Shown: positions 20,769 to 32,943, counted from the stretch's first letter. The stretch is DNA of 64,000 nucleotides from Sweltsa coloradensis (GCA_024449915.1 JAMZAV010000774.1:613501-677500); one strand, 5' to 3'. Translations and numbers: made by a program. Notes: generated by a model from the letters alone, not told the origin.

Positions 20769-21760
20769 GAGACGACTACGTGAGAAACTAGGGCGCTTCG
20801 ACCGGTTAGGTCATATTGCACCGCCTGTGATACTGAAAGTTGATGAGATGAGTTAATAATGTGTTTGATGATTAGATTGTTTTCTAAGTGTATATATATA
20901 AGAGAAGAAAATGATGATGATGAAAGTAATATCAAAACAGAAGTTATGTATGTGAACTGAAAAAATAAATTAAAGAAATGCGTATGATGTGAATTAAATT
21001 TTGTCAAATAGATTACTATGGATGAGAAATTTTGAATTTTTGTCGCCGTTATCATATGAAAGGAGTTCTTCATATGATTGGGAGAGATCAAATTGCGTGC
21101 GTAAGGTATCATATTTGGTACATTCTGCTAGCATATTATGATGTATGGTTAAAGGTACATCACATGTGTCACATCTGGGAAAAACCTTTTCTCTGGTTAA
21201 GAGATATCCGTGAGTTAGGCGTGTGTGGCCTATTCGAATTCTTGACATTACAATCTCTTTTCTACGTTAGAGTCGAGACTAGGAGGACGAATTTTATAAG
21301 TCAGTGTGGGCATCACACTACGCAATTTTGTTATTTTGCACCACATCCCAAGATACCCGTCGCAAATCCAACAATCGTTGCTTGTATCCACTCTTGACAT
21401 CTGGAACGGGAACTAGATTGCGACGCTGGGAAGGTTCCTTAGCAGCCCGATAAGTGTGTTCATTTTCCTCTATGCCCACGTGTCTAGGTTTCCATCAAAA
21501 CTATATTATAGAACCCTAGAGTTTAGTTTTTTCAATATAATTGGATGTCTTGTACCATATGATAACTTGAATACATGAGTTTTATAGCTTGAAGTGATCT
21601 TAAGCAATCTAAACACAAAAGGTATTCTCCACAACAGCAATGTAGAATGTACTTAAGAGCTACGCGGATGGCGAATAACTCTGCTCTGCAGTGAAAACTG
21701 AAGACACGTAGCTTAGCCTAAAACGTTCAGTTAAGGTGGAGCAATTAAATGTACTACCAA
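20769..21760 (-). mobile_element. LINE-B, longest copy with RNase H end and CCHC C-terminus
   Basis: The minus strand codes, with interruptions, for the end of a LINE ORF2. SSVFTAEQ, then CLDCLRSLQAI (about 21560-21720) resembles the RNase H core around its Glu and Asp residues. A continuous 84-residue segment (20994-21248) follows with RIGHTRLTHGYLLTREKVFP, CDTC and the HxxxAEC end. This RLRIGHTRLTH ... CxxC ... HxxxxC ending is typical of I-superfamily LINEs (I, Nimb, Ingi-like). The 3' UTR and tail (shared hairpin, CTAGTTTCTCACGTAGTCG in element sense) occupy 20769-20990. No reverse transcriptase is present, so the copy is 5'-truncated and dead. Confidence 0.75.
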
Positions 21761-21844
21761 TCTTGTTGTCTATTTTTTAACCATCTGAGAAAACCAAAAC
21801 AAACCTTTGATGTCCATTGCAAATGTTAATAAAATTAATTTCAA

Positions 21845-22470
21845 GTTTTTTTTTAGTTTGTTTGGTAAAGGGCGCGTTAAACGTTTGATCAAAATGCGCC
21901 ATTGTAGTGTTGGGGATGTGGGGAGGAAAGTCCTATGCTGGTCAGAACCAGCTACCGGTATAGGGCTGGAAAAGTGGGCTTTCCAGGTCGTCGCCGTCAT
22001 CGTCTTTGATCGTTCGTGTTGTCTTGGTTGTCGTCGGCGTCGTCGAAGAGGTCGTGAAGGGGGGGGGTGAGATGTACAGGACGACCGACAGAGCTCGCGT
22101 CTAGTTTCGGGGAGTAATACAGTCTACTCCCCTATTTTCTAGCAGTTGCTCGCGAGAATGACCTTGACTTTTTTCTCGCCTGGTACAATCCGGGCAGTAC
22201 GCCAGCAGCCGGTGAAATGCGATGAGAAACTAGGACGCTTCGCCTGGTTAGGTCATACTGCGCCGCCTGTTTATGAAATGAGTTTATGGTGTGTTTGATG
22301 ATTATATTGTTTTCTATTTGTAGGCATATATATCAAAGAAAATCAAATGATGGTGATGATAGTAATAGCAAATCAATAGTTATTTATTTAAATGGAAATA
22401 AAGAAATCTGTATGACGTGAATTAAATGTTGATAAATAAATTACATTGAATTAATGAATGACTGACTATT
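21845..22470 (-). mobile_element. Diverged SINE-A (21845-22195) and LINE-B (22217-22470)
   Basis: The A copy keeps GGGCGCG/GCGCC, CATGCTGGTCAGAACCAGC and GGAGTAATACAGTCTACTCC but is otherwise decayed. B starts GCGATGAGAAACTAGGACGC. Confidence 0.65.
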
Positions 22471-22876
22471 AAGCAAGCCTACACTTACTACACTATTAAG
22501 CAGAGCTACACTGACTGCGTTTGGGCGGAGCCAGTGCTACACCGGCTACTTGATTAGTGCTACACTCTAGGGAGGGGAAATTATAACTACAATATATTAG
22601 ACAGTGCTTCACCTACTACTACTTTTCAAACGGGGCAAGCACAACACTTTCTAAAGGGGAGGGGAGCTAGCTAGGCTACACTAAGTACACTATAAGTGCT
22701 AGACTATAGGGTGGGGTGGGGGGCTAGGCTACACTTACTACAGGGGAGGAGGGCTAGGCTACACTTACCACAAGGGAGGGATCTAGGCTACACTTACCAC
22801 AGAGGAGGGTGGCTAGGCTACTGGTAACACTCACGGCCATCGAGACGAGTATCTGTGGCTTAGAGACCTGGCTTAC
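22471..22876. repeat. CTACAC-rich region with 30-bp tandem repeat
   Basis: The words GGCTACACTTAC and AGTGCTACAC recur irregularly. From 22723 to 22822 there are about three and a half units of 30 bp beginning GCTAGGCTACACTTAC. This is intronic, 50 bp past the donor of exon b. Confidence 0.75.
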
Positions 22877-22943
22877 CGTTGGCATCCTTCGCCTCTAGGT
22901 TCTCCGCCTCCAGGACCACCACGTTCAGCACGACGATAGGGGG
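22877..22943 (-). CDS. UNC13D: UNC13D/Munc13-4-like exon b (C2A domain, first strands)
   Basis: A 67-bp internal exon on the minus strand. Acceptor TGCTTGTTGCAG precedes CCCCCTATC, and donor GGTAAGC follows. It encodes PPIVVLNVVVLEAENLEAKD and then AN plus the first base of a Gly codon, that is, beta-strands 1-2 of a C2 domain up to the first Ca2+-binding aspartate. Entry phase 0 fits exon a and exit phase 1 fits exon c, giving the contiguous order seen in Munc13-4: helical lead, EK-P, C2A strands, DxxGFSDPYC. Too short to be found by length-based ORF calling. Confidence 0.9.
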
Positions 22944-22979
22944 CTGCAACAAGCAAGCAGACAGACACCGATCAACAAC

Positions 22980-23267
22980 AGGGCGCGTCAACCGTTGGGT
23001 CATAAAGTGCCCACGGGATGTGGGGGGTTTCTCACGTCACGGTCGTCATCGTCTTTGTCATCGTTCGTTTTGTCACTGTCGTCGTAGTCGTCAGTGAGGT
23101 CGTCAAGGGAAAGGAGGTGTTCCCGACGACGATTGCCAGAGCTCGCCTCTAGTTTTGAAGAGTATAATATACCCTCCTCTTACTAGCTGATGTTTGCGAG
23201 GTGGACTTTTTCTCATGAATCGCCTTGTACGATAAGCAGAGCCATGCTCTGGGCTAATTCTACCCCG
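22980..23267 (-). mobile_element. SINE-A left part, target of the LTR retrotransposon
   Basis: A copy starting at GGGCGCGTCAACCG with no tail. It ends at TACCCCG, where the 5' LTR begins; the remainder (GGCCC...) follows the 3' LTR at 32510-32521. The host site TACCCCGGGCCC is reconstituted if one CCCG is removed. Confidence 0.85.
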
Positions 23268-25594
23268 TGTTATGTTCAAATTATCTTGAACCTAACTCTA
23301 CGTAAATAGTTGCATTCCACTTGACCCGGGCGGTACTAATGCATCAACTCACCCAGCTGAGTCAGAGAGATAACAGCTGACTTGTGCGACTGGTAGGAAA
23401 GCAGACCCGATCGCGAGAGAACTGTGTGACTGGACGGCGACCAGGGAGGTTGTTACCGAGGGAACAGCTCGCTGTAGGATGCTACAGTGATTGTGAGCCT
23501 AGACTTGGAGACTGCAGGCGACGTGGGGCCCGGAATATACGATTCCAGGCTAAGCCAGCATTCAACCCGAGCGTCATTAGACGGAACCTTCTTCACAAAC
23601 ACTAATTCGGAGCCCTCGGGACGAACCATTGGAACCCTAGGACTTGCTGTCAAGGACTCGACCAATCCAGGTCATTCACTCGTACCGGACCAGGCCACCC
23701 CCAGGACCAGGAGGGAAACAATTACGCGCCAGGCTAGGACGCAAGTAATCAACGTACCTACCACCCCACTCCCAGGTATCACTGATATTATTTAATTGGC
23801 CTGTACGGCCTACTTTTCTCCAAAGGCGAGATACTCGCCGTTGTGAGGTCATGTTATTAGGATATGTAAATGCACACAACCCACCAGAGGTGGGCAGAGC
23901 AATCTAACAATAGTGTGGAGCCTAGTCAGTGCAGAGCACATAGTGTGAAAGTGAGGCCCTATTAATTGTAGAAGGCTTTATAATTGATGTAACCATTTAT
24001 TTATTAATATCACACCTTTATAATATTATGCTCCATTGTACCCTTGTGATCTACGACTCAGTATCTAGGCCTACTCTATTATATTAGTGAGGGACCTAGT
24101 CAGTGCAATAGCACATGCTTTGACAAGTGAGGCCCTACTAATCTTAGCAGGCTTTATAACTGATAAGCATTCATTAATTAATCTCACACCTTTGTAATAT
24201 GATACCCCCTTATACTATTGTGTTATTTATTATTCACTATCTACTTTATTATATTGGTGAGGGACCTAGTCAGTGCAATAGCACATGCTTTGACAAGTGA
24301 GGCCCTACTAATCTTAGCAGGCTTTATAATTGATTGAACCATTTATTAATCAATCTTACATCTTTGTAATATGTTGCCCAATTGTCGGCCTACCATTGTA
24401 ATTTATGACCCACTATTTAGGCCTACTCTCTTATATTAGTGAGGGACCTAGTCAGTGCAACAGCACATGGTTTATTTTTGACCAGAGAGGCCCTACTAAT
24501 ATAAGAAGGTTCTATAATAAACCATTGATCAGGTGTTATCACACCTTTGTAATATTATGCCCCATTATACTATTGTGTTATTTATTATTCACTATTTACC
24601 CTAGTATGTAAGGGAAGGACCCAGTCAGTGCAGAGCACATAGTTTGACAAGTGAGGCCCTACTATTATCAGTACGCTTTATTATTCTCAACTATTTAGTA
24701 AATATTATCATTGTGTTGTAATGTTATGCCCATTATAATATTGTGGTAATTATTATTCACTGTTTACTCTTATTAGTGTAGTACTCAGGCCGTGCAACTG
24801 CACATGAGTTGAACAAGCTAAGCCCTACTTTACAAGGAAGCTATCTCTTTATTAACTATAATGTGTGCTCATGTTCTTACAATGTTTTGTCGCCTATGGT
24901 AGACCTAGTGATATTTTGTTATCTGGTATCCATGTTCCATTGCTAGGTTATGCAACCGGACATGGCACTACTTTAATATTGTAACCAGGGTGAACAAAGT
25001 CTGATTCCAATGTGTAGCACGCGCCCGTACTAAGGCACCGTATACCCCTATTCAGACCGAGCCTAAGTCACCGACTTCACTGAATGCTTTCATGTACTAG
25101 TCTTGTTTGCAGACATCTAGGTCCTGCCTCTTTTGTTCCTGGTGGCGCTGTAGGGATATCGTGCGTTGGTTCGGAGCTGTGGCTCATGCCCTTGGGCAAT
25201 CGGTATCCTGTCAATTCATAATATTGGCCCCGGAATATTATTACTGTTCTGAAACCTTCTGTATACTCTATCTAGAGCATTACTATGATCTTCTTTATGA
25301 CCACACCTGTAACTACCTTGTACCTATTTTTCAAACAATATATAATCAAGTTTTTGGTTAAATTGTAACAGTGAGTTCCCGCGTTCTTTACCCCCTATTC
25401 CTCTTCAAGGTTTCTTGGTTTTCCCTATTTCCCCCCACCTTCCATCATCGCCGGAGGGGAACAAAACCAAGTGGCGCCCTTTAAGCTCGCTATCAGCCAT
25501 CCGGTCACCTATCTACCCACACCCCCACCACTGCAGCTAGCCGGCAACCCGCCTTTAAGGTTCAACCTTGTAGCACGAGATTTGGCGTGCGACA
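23268..25594 (+). repeat. 5' LTR
   Basis: Starts TGTTATGTTC and ends GTGCGACA, matching 30181-32505 almost base for base. It contains a block of six tandem units listed separately, and a 3' part with GCGCCCTTTAAGC and CACCCCCACCACTGCAG. Confidence 0.95.
23921..24950 (+). repeat. Six imperfect tandem units of about 173 bp inside the LTR
   Basis: The word CCTAGTCAGTGCA recurs at 23921, 24095, 24265, 24447 and (as CCCAGTCAGTG) 24620, with a weaker sixth unit near 24784. Each unit continues with AGTGAGGCCCTA and CACACCTTTGTAATAT. The same array is in the 3' LTR from about 30835. Arrays in U3 often carry enhancer activity in LTR elements; here that is only a possibility. Confidence 0.85.
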
Positions 25595-25596
25595 TT

Positions 25597-25611
25597 TGGC
25601 GCCCAACGTGG
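25597..25611 (+). promoter_or_regulatory. Primer binding site, tRNA-Lys type
   Basis: TGGCGCCCAACGTGG starts two bases after the LTR end. It matches the primer site complementary to the 3' end of tRNA-Lys(1,2) used by several retroelements over 15 nt. Confidence 0.85.
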
Positions 25612-25671
25612 ATTTATGGTGTTTGGTATCTCGGCTTTTCAAATTAGACATTAATTTTCCACTCGATTGCA

Positions 25672-26996
25672 ATGGAGGTTAATAGACTTTCAAAGAGTGA
25701 AATTGAATATGAGTTGAAATGTCGTGGACTTCCTGCCACTGGTGCCGCAGACCAGTTGAGAAAGTCACTTCGTAGAGCAATTCGTGACCGACGACCAGTT
25801 AACACATGTGGGTGAACCGGAAAATGACTGGAATTATGCGAGCGGAATATAAACGAGATTCAGACTGAGCTGAGAATTTTCAGGGACGAGACGAGACCCA
25901 CTGTATTGTAAATTAGATGCAAAAGTTACACATTACATTGGTCGAATTCAGAATGTAGATGTGAAGGCAGATGAGGAACTTTCAAAATGGAGGTCGACGT
26001 TACTAAAATTAACTATGGACGCGTATGAGGAGCTAGAATCAAGAGCAAAAAGTGATCAAGAGGATTCAGATGACGATCTCACTCCGGCACCGAACAATAC
26101 AAACACTGCTACATTAGTGACAGAACAGAATCATGTAACTACGGACTCTGCTAGTACTTCGTTACGTAATGAAACTCCGGTTAAATTGAATACAAAGTCT
26201 ATTCCCGTTTTGAAATGGAATTTAACTTTTTCGGGGGAAAAAGGTGTTAGCCTAGGGGCATTTCTGGAAAGAGTCTCTGAACTCCGAGTTGCGCGCGGAA
26301 TTACGGATTATGAACTCTGGGCATCAGCTGTTGATCTCTTTAGTGGACCTGCGCTAGTATGGTTTCAGGGCAGCAAGATGCCGTTGTAGATCTTGGACCG
26401 AACTAGTCGCAGAACTAAAGCAAACATTTCAACCGGCGGATTACGAAGACTGCCTGTGGGAAGAAATTCGACTCCGAACTCAGGGGAAAGATGAGCAGAT
26501 AGACATTTATGTAGCAATCATGGAAAATCTTTTTGCGCGTCTAGACTCACCAACCTTGGAAACCGAACGATTAAGAGTTATGAGAAAGAATTTAGCCCCA
26601 TACTACCAAGACAGGTTGTCCTTGCATGACATTAATACTATTCATGAACTTCTCACATTAGGACGTCGAGTGGAAGCAGGACGGGTGCGCACAGAGAAAT
26701 ACAATGCGCCCCCACCAAAAAACGCGACAATGGAGAAAGATCTAGCATATTCGAGGCGAACGTCAGAACTTGTCGAGGTTTCACACCAGGTTAGACAAGC
26801 TCACGTTTTAGAGGTATCACCACAGATAGCTAATAGGGGTAAAACAAAAGCATGTTGGAACTGTCAGGAACCAGGTCATCCGTATCGCAAATGTCCAAAA
26901 CCCCTGACTCAATTCTGTTTAACTTGTGGCACTCCTGGTGTACAGTACGCCAACTGCAGGAAGTGTCATAAGGGAAACGCTACAGGGAGGAATTGA
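25672..26996 (+). pseudogene. gag: gag of the LTR element, interrupted
   Basis: The likely start is the ATG at 25672. The first segment (MEVNRLSKSEIEYELKCRGL) resembles the SAP-like N-terminus of some Gypsy Gag proteins and hits a stop at 25813. A second open segment (25961-26389) covers an acidic linker and the start of the capsid-like region and ends in a stop. A third (to 26996) holds the rest of the capsid-like domain and a zinc knuckle CWNCQEPGHPYRKC. A second knuckle-like string, CLTCGTPGVQYANC, has Val where the His is expected. The following pol frame is -1 relative to this last segment, as expected for Gypsy frameshift expression. Confidence 0.85.
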
Positions 26997-27484
26997 AAGA
27001 CTGTCGCATATCTTCCTCCCGTAGTCTTGTGAAAACATCTGCGGCAGAATGGGACAAGTGGCTACGGCATGTTTCTGATTTCATCAAGATTAAACCCTCG
27101 ATTGATTATCTACTCCAAACACAAAACCGAGATGATAGATTGTACCTCAACGTTAAGATATTAGATTGTCAATTCTCGGGATTGCTGGATTCAGGGGCTT
27201 CGCGTTCGATACTTGGACAAAAAGGCTTAGACCACATGCAGAGACTGGGGTTGGAAATGAAAACAGACACTGGGCATAGCCAAGTGAAGGTGGCTAATGG
27301 ACAGTTTTGCCAGGTGTTAGGATTCATGAACATCCCTATGGAATTGGAAGGTTCCATCCATAACATTGAGGTGATGGTCGTTCCCTCTGTGAAACAACCA
27401 CTAATTCTTGGATTAGATTTTTGGAGAAAGGTGAAACTCCTTCCGAATTTTGTCAATCAACACATGGACATTCGACACGACTGA
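26993..27484 (+). pseudogene. pol: Aspartic protease region of pol
   Basis: Contains LLDSGASRSILG (active-site D-S/T-G) and the later LILGLDFW motif of retropepsins. The frame stops at 27482 before the reverse transcriptase and continues in another frame, so the polyprotein is broken here. Confidence 0.85.
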
Positions 27485-28900
27485 CGAGTGCTATGTCAAT
27501 GAAGTTGTTGTTGACAAAGAACATATATCCAACGAACAGTGTATGGAACTAGATGCCTTGGTAGCCCGGAACTTCGAAACAATGGGTACATCACTTGGTC
27601 AGACAACCTTAGTTCAACACAAGATAGACACAGGGACAGCTGAACCTATAAAACAGCGTTATTACCCACTTTCAACCGGTCAAACAGGCACAGATGGATG
27701 CGGAATTAGACCATATGCTACAACTGGGAGTGGTGGTTCCATCAAAAGCCCGTGGTCATCCCCAGCTCTTCTGGTTGGCAAGTCTGATGGCACCTCACGA
27801 TTTGTGGTGGATTTCCGGAAGGTGAATAAAGTAACGAAACGGGATGCGTATCCCATTCCTTACGTTAACTCAATTTTAGACAGACTTCGAGATGCTCGTT
27901 TCCTTACCTCCCTCGATCTTAAAAGCGCTTATTGGCAGTACCAGTAGACCCCAAAAGTCGAGAGAAGACAGCTTTTACTATCCCGTCACGAGGTTTGTTC
28001 GAGTTTACCAGGATGCCGTTCGGCCTACATAATTCTCCAGCGACTTGGCAGAGACTGATAGACCGCATATTAAGATCAGATCTCGAGCCGTACGTTTTTG
28101 TCTATCTTGATGACATCATTATCTGCACTTCCACCTTCCAAAAGCATCTGGAGGTGTTGGAAGAAGTCTTTCGGAGGTTAATAGAAGCTAATTTAACACT
28201 GAATCGTGAAAAATGTAAGTTTTGCAGGTCAGAGCTAAAGTATCTGGATACGTTGTCGATTCCATGGGTTTGCACTGCGATCCGGAGAAAGTGGCAGCCA
28301 TATCGGACTATCCAGCACCCAAAACACTGAAGGAGCTTCGTCGATTTATCGGTATGACCTCGTGGTACCGAAGATTCGTTCCAGGATTTTCTACCATTAT
28401 AGGCCCGTTGACTAAGCTGACGCACAAGAACCAAAAGTTTGCATGGAATGCTGAAGCGCAAGAAGCCTTCCAGGACTTAAAAGGAAAATTGATAACAGCA
28501 CCGATTCTTTCCTGCCCGGATTTCTCACGAAGTTTTGCGTTCAAACGGATGCATCGAACTATGGCTTAGGTGCAGTGCTAAGTCAAATGCATGACGATGG
28601 GGAAAAAGTAGTAGCCTTCGCCAGTAGAACCTAACTAACAACGAGAAAAAGTTTTCAGCAACAGAGAAAGAGTGCTTAGCTGTTGTTTGGGCCATTGAGA
28701 AGTATCGGCCTTACATAGAAGGAAGTGAATTCACCGTTATCACGGACCACCATAGTTTGATCTGGCTCCAAAACTTACAAGATCCGACAGGTAGATTAGC
28801 TCGCTGGGCGCTACGGCTTCAACCGTATAACTATCAAATAATTCATCGCAAAGGGAAGGACAATGTTGTACCTGACGCACTCTCGAGGTCCGTACCAGTT
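27450..28900 (+). pseudogene. pol: Reverse transcriptase and RNase H region of pol
   Basis: Recognisable blocks: SPWSSPALLVGKSDGTSRF, DFRKVNKVTKRDAYPIP, LTSLDLKSAYWQ, FTRMPFGLHNSPATWQR, and the catalytic FVYLDDIIICT at about 28090-28125, then the thumb region WYRRFVPGF. RNase H follows with VQTDASNYGLGAVLSQ, ATEKECLAVVWAIEKYRPY, TDHHSL and PDALSR. The frame changes several times (near 27675, 27745, 27945, 28235, 28550 and 28635), so no intact enzyme is encoded. Confidence 0.88.
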
Positions 28901-28989
28901 GATCTTATCACACTTCCGGATACGATACAGGATCCTTGGTACCAGAAAACCCTTCTTCGTGTCAAGAACAAACCTTTAGACTACCCAAA

Positions 28990-30137
28990 ATGGAATGTTG
29001 ACAAGGACTGTTTATATAAACTAAACGGGACTTGGAAGATGGTTGTTCCAAAAGAGTCACGCCCGGCAGTATTTGAAGAATGTCATGATGATGCAACAGC
29101 AGGTCACTTGGGCATATGGAAAACCTACAAAAGAATTTTGTAACTCATACTATTGGCCGAAAATGAAGTCCGACGTGTCCAGATATGTTAACAAATGCTC
29201 CGTTTGTCTGCAGTATAAACCGGAAAGACAACTACCAGCAGGACTTATGGGTCGATGCAAGAACGTTAGCAAACCCTGGCAGCTAATTTCTTCTGACCTT
29301 CTTGGACCGTTTCCGCGTTCGAAGAAAGGGAATAAGTATCTCCTTGTTATTGCAGATTGGTTTACCAAATACACTCTGATCTTTCCTCTACGGGCAGCTA
29401 ACGCCAAAAGCATAGTTCGCCACATGGAAGAAGATGTTTTCCTGATCTATGGAGCTCCACAAACCATTGTATGTGACAATGGGTCTCAGTATGCAGGCAA
29501 GAAAATGAAACATCTAGCTACGCAATATCAATCGAAAATATTCTTCAATGCTCGCTACCATCCACAAAACAATCCCTCGGAACGGATTAATCAAGTCCTG
29601 AAGACCATGATTGCATCATACGTGAAGGATAATCACCAAACATGGGACCAAAAACATCCATAAATTTGGTTATGCGATTCGAACGGCACACCATGAAGTT
29701 ACAGGTTACACGCCGGTATACCTAAACTTTGGAAGAGAAATTTACACATCAGGCAGAGCACATGGAGACTACCAGGGTGACTTGGACAATCCCACTTGCA
29801 CGTCAAGGGAGGATTGGGCCCAAGAAATTAAATCACTTCAAGCAACATATCGGACAGTGACCGATAGGATTGTTAAGGGACATGAAGAAATGCTAAACGG
29901 TACAATCTACGCCGCAGACCAGTCACCTATGAGGTTGGCCAGATAGTTTACAAGAAAAATTATGCACAGTCTGATGCAGCAGCAAACTTTTCAGCAAAGT
30001 TAGCTCCAAAGTTTGTAGGACCTTTTGTAATCAAGTCCAAGTTGTCTCCACTAGTTTTCGAGTTGGTTAACAACAGAAATAAAAGCATTGGGTATTGGCA
30101 TGTTTGTGACCTTCGGAAGTCCCCAGAAGATAAATAA
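28990..30137 (+). pseudogene. pol: Integrase region of pol
   Basis: An H2C2 zinc-binding N-terminus (GHLGIWKTYKRI in one frame, then CSVCLQYKP) spans a frameshift at about 29140. The DDE core shows SSDLLGPFP, VCDNGSQYAG and NNPSERINQV. The C-terminal part has a GPF motif (APKFVGPFVIKS) and ends at the stop near 30135, just before the polypurine tract. There are further frame changes after 29660. No chromodomain is seen. Confidence 0.87.
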
Positions 30138-30167
30138 AACTAATTGTTCGTCATGACCCTTGTCTGT

Positions 30168-30180
30168 AGGAGGGGGGAGG
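30168..30180 (+). promoter_or_regulatory. Polypurine tract
   Basis: AGGAGGGGGGAGG lies immediately before TG of the 3' LTR, the expected plus-strand primer. Confidence 0.9.
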
Positions 30181-32505
30181 TGTTATGTTCAAATTATCTT
30201 GAACCTAACTCTACGTAAATAGTTGCATTCCACCTTGACCCGGGCGGTACTAATGCATCAACTCACCCAGCTGAGTCAGAGAGATAACAGCTGACTTGTG
30301 CGACTGGTAGGAAAGCAGACCCGATCGCGAGAGAACTGTGTGACTGGACGGCGACCAGGGAGGTTGTTACCGAGGGAACAGCTCGCTGTAGGATGCTACA
30401 GTGATTGTGAGCCTAGACTTGGAGACTGCAGGCGACGTGGGGCCCGGAATATACGATTCCAGGCTAAGCCAGCATTCAACCCGAGCGTCATTAGACGGAA
30501 CCTTCTTCACAAACACTAATTCGGAGCCCTCGGGACGAACCATTGGAACCCTAGGACTTGCTGTCAAGGACTCGACCAATCCAGGTCATTCACTCGTACC
30601 GGACCAGGCCACACCCAGGACCAGGAGGAAACAATTACGCGCCAGGCTAGGAACGCAAGTAATCAACGTACCTACCACCCCACTCCCAGGTATCACTGAT
30701 AATTATTTAATTGGTCTGTACGGCCTACTTTTCTCCAAAGGCGAGATACTCGCCGTTGTGAGGTCATGTTATTAGGATATGTAAATGCACACAACCCACC
30801 AGAGGTGGGCAGAGCAATCTAACAATAGTGTGGAGCCTAGTCAGTGCAGAGCACATAGTGTGACAAGTGAGGCCCTATTAATTGTAGAAGGCTTTATAAT
30901 TGATGTAACCATTTATTTATTAATATCACACCTTTATAATATTATGCTCCATTGTACCCTTGTGATCTACGACTCAGTATCTAGGCCTACTCTATTATAT
31001 TAGTGAGGGACCTAGTCAGTGCAACAGCACATGCTTTGACAAGTGAGGCCCTACTAATCTTAGAAGGCTGTATAACTGATAAGCATCATTAATTAATCTC
31101 ACACCTTTGTAATATGATACCCCCTTATACTATTGTGTTATTTATTATTCACTATCTACTTTATTATATTGGTGAGGGACCTAGTCAGTGCAATAGCACA
31201 TGCTTTGACAAGTGAGGCCCTACTAATCTTAGCAGGCTTTATAATTGATTGAACCATTTATTAATCAATCTTACATCTTTGTAATATGTTGCCCAATTGT
31301 CGGCCTACCATTGTAATTTATGACCCACTATTTAGGCCTACTCTCTTATATTAGTGAGGGACCTAGTCAGTGCAACAGCAATGGTTTATTTTGACCAGAG
31401 AGGCCCTACTAATATAAGAAGGTTCTATAATAAACCATTGATCAGGTGTTATCACACCTTTGTAATATTATGCCCCATTGTACTATTGTGTATTTATTAT
31501 TCACTATTTACCCTAGTATGTAAGGGAAGGACCCAGTCAGTGCAGAGCACATAGTTTGACAAGTGAGGCCCTACTATTATCAGTACGCTTTATTATTCTC
31601 AACTATTTAGTAAATATTATCATGTGTTTGTAATGTTTATGCTCCATTATATATTGTGGTAATTATTATTCACTGTTTACTCTTATTAGTGTAGTACTCA
31701 GGCCGTGCAACTGCACATGAGTTGAACAAGCTAAGCCCTACTTTACAAGGAAGCTATCTCTTTATTAACTATAATGTGTGCTCATGTTCTTACAATGTTT
31801 TGTCGCCTATGGTAGACCCTAGTGATATTTTGTTATCTGGTATCCATGTTCCATTGCCAGGTTATGCAACCGGACATGGCACTACTTTAATATTGTAACC
31901 AGGGTGAACAAAGTCTGATTCCAATGTGTAGCACCGCCCGTACTAAGGCACCGTATACCCCTATTCAGCCGAGCCTAAGTCACCGACTTCACTGAATGCT
32001 TTCATGTACTAGTCTTGTTTGCAGACATCTAGGTCCTGCCTCTTTTGTTCCTGGTGGCGCTGTAGGGATATCGTGCGTTGGTTCGGAGCTGTGGCTCATG
32101 CCCTTGGGCAATCGGTATCCTGTCAATTCATAATATTGGCCCCGGAATATTATTACTGTTCTGAAACCTTCTGTATACTCTATCTAGAGCATTACTATGA
32201 TCTTCTTTATGACCACACCTGTAACTACCTTGTACCTATTTTTCAAACAATATATAATTAAGTTTTTGGTTAAATTGTAACAGTGAGTTCCCGCGTTCTT
32301 TACCCCTATTCCTCTTCAAGGTTTCTTGGTTTTCCCTATTCCCCCCCCACCTTCCATCATCGCCGGAGGGGAACAAAACCAAGTGGCGCCCTTTAAGCTC
32401 GCTATCAGCCATCCGGTCACCTATCTACCCACACCCCCACCACTGCAGCTAGCCGGCAACCCGCCTTAAGGTTCAACCTTGTAGCACGAGATTTGGCGTG
32501 CGACA
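30181..32505 (+). repeat. 3' LTR
   Basis: Same termini as the 5' LTR. By eye there are a few tens of differences over 2.3 kb, mostly one-base insertions or deletions in short homopolymers, which points to a recent insertion. Confidence 0.95.
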
Positions 32506-32935
32506 CCCGGGCCCCGAGGGTGGGAAGGGGGAGGAAAGGGGGTTGATTGGGGGTTTCTCACGTCACGGTCGTCATCGTCTTTGTCATCGTTCGTGTTGTC
32601 ATTGTTGTCGTCGTCGTCGTCGGGTTTGGTTTATTTGGTTGTAAGGACGCGTCAACCGTTAGGTCAAAATGCACCACTCTAGCCTAGGGGATATTGGGTG
32701 GATTTTTTGGTTTATTTGGATTAAGGACGCGTCAACCGTTAGGTCATAATGCACCACTCTAGCCTAAGGGGGGTGGGGAGGAGGAGCCCATGCTGGTCAG
32801 AACCAGCCACGGGTAAGGGGAGGAATGGGGTGTTCTCACGTCACGGTTGTCATCGTTCGTTGTGTCATTGTCGTCGTCGTCGTCGGGGAGGTCGTCAAGG
32901 TGAGGGGTAGGTGTCCCCGACGACGTTATATTTTG
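32506..32935 (-). mobile_element. SINE-A remnants: split end, middle piece, stub, and 5'-variant copy
   Basis: The end of the LTR-split A (32506-32521) is followed by an isolated A centre (to 32626). A tail stub broken at GATATTGGGTGG (32627-32703) comes next, then an A (32704-32935) that leaves the consensus after CCCCGACGACGTTAT. The stub-to-tail junction is another A-A chain. Confidence 0.7.
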
Positions 32936-32943
32936 GAAACTGA

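Larger units (their letters stand above)
23268..32505 (+). mobile_element. Gypsy-type LTR retrotransposon, 9238 bp, defective
   Basis: A complete element with both LTRs (2327 and 2325 bp), primer site, gag, protease, reverse transcriptase/RNase H, integrase and polypurine tract, and a 4-bp CCCG target duplication (23264-23267 and 32506-32509). Order PR-RT-RH-IN places it in Ty3/Gypsy. Long LTRs plus a tRNA-Lys primer site recall the Osvaldo/Ulysses group, which is an inference from memory of that lineage. There is no room for an env gene between integrase and the 3' LTR. Coding regions carry several stops and frameshifts. The LTRs differ by only around 1%, mostly single-base indels, so some breaks may be assembly errors. 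Confidence 0.93.

Noticed and set aside
30130..30180. Possible env gene in the LTR element
   Set aside because: Integrase ends within about 45 bp of the polypurine tract, leaving no space.
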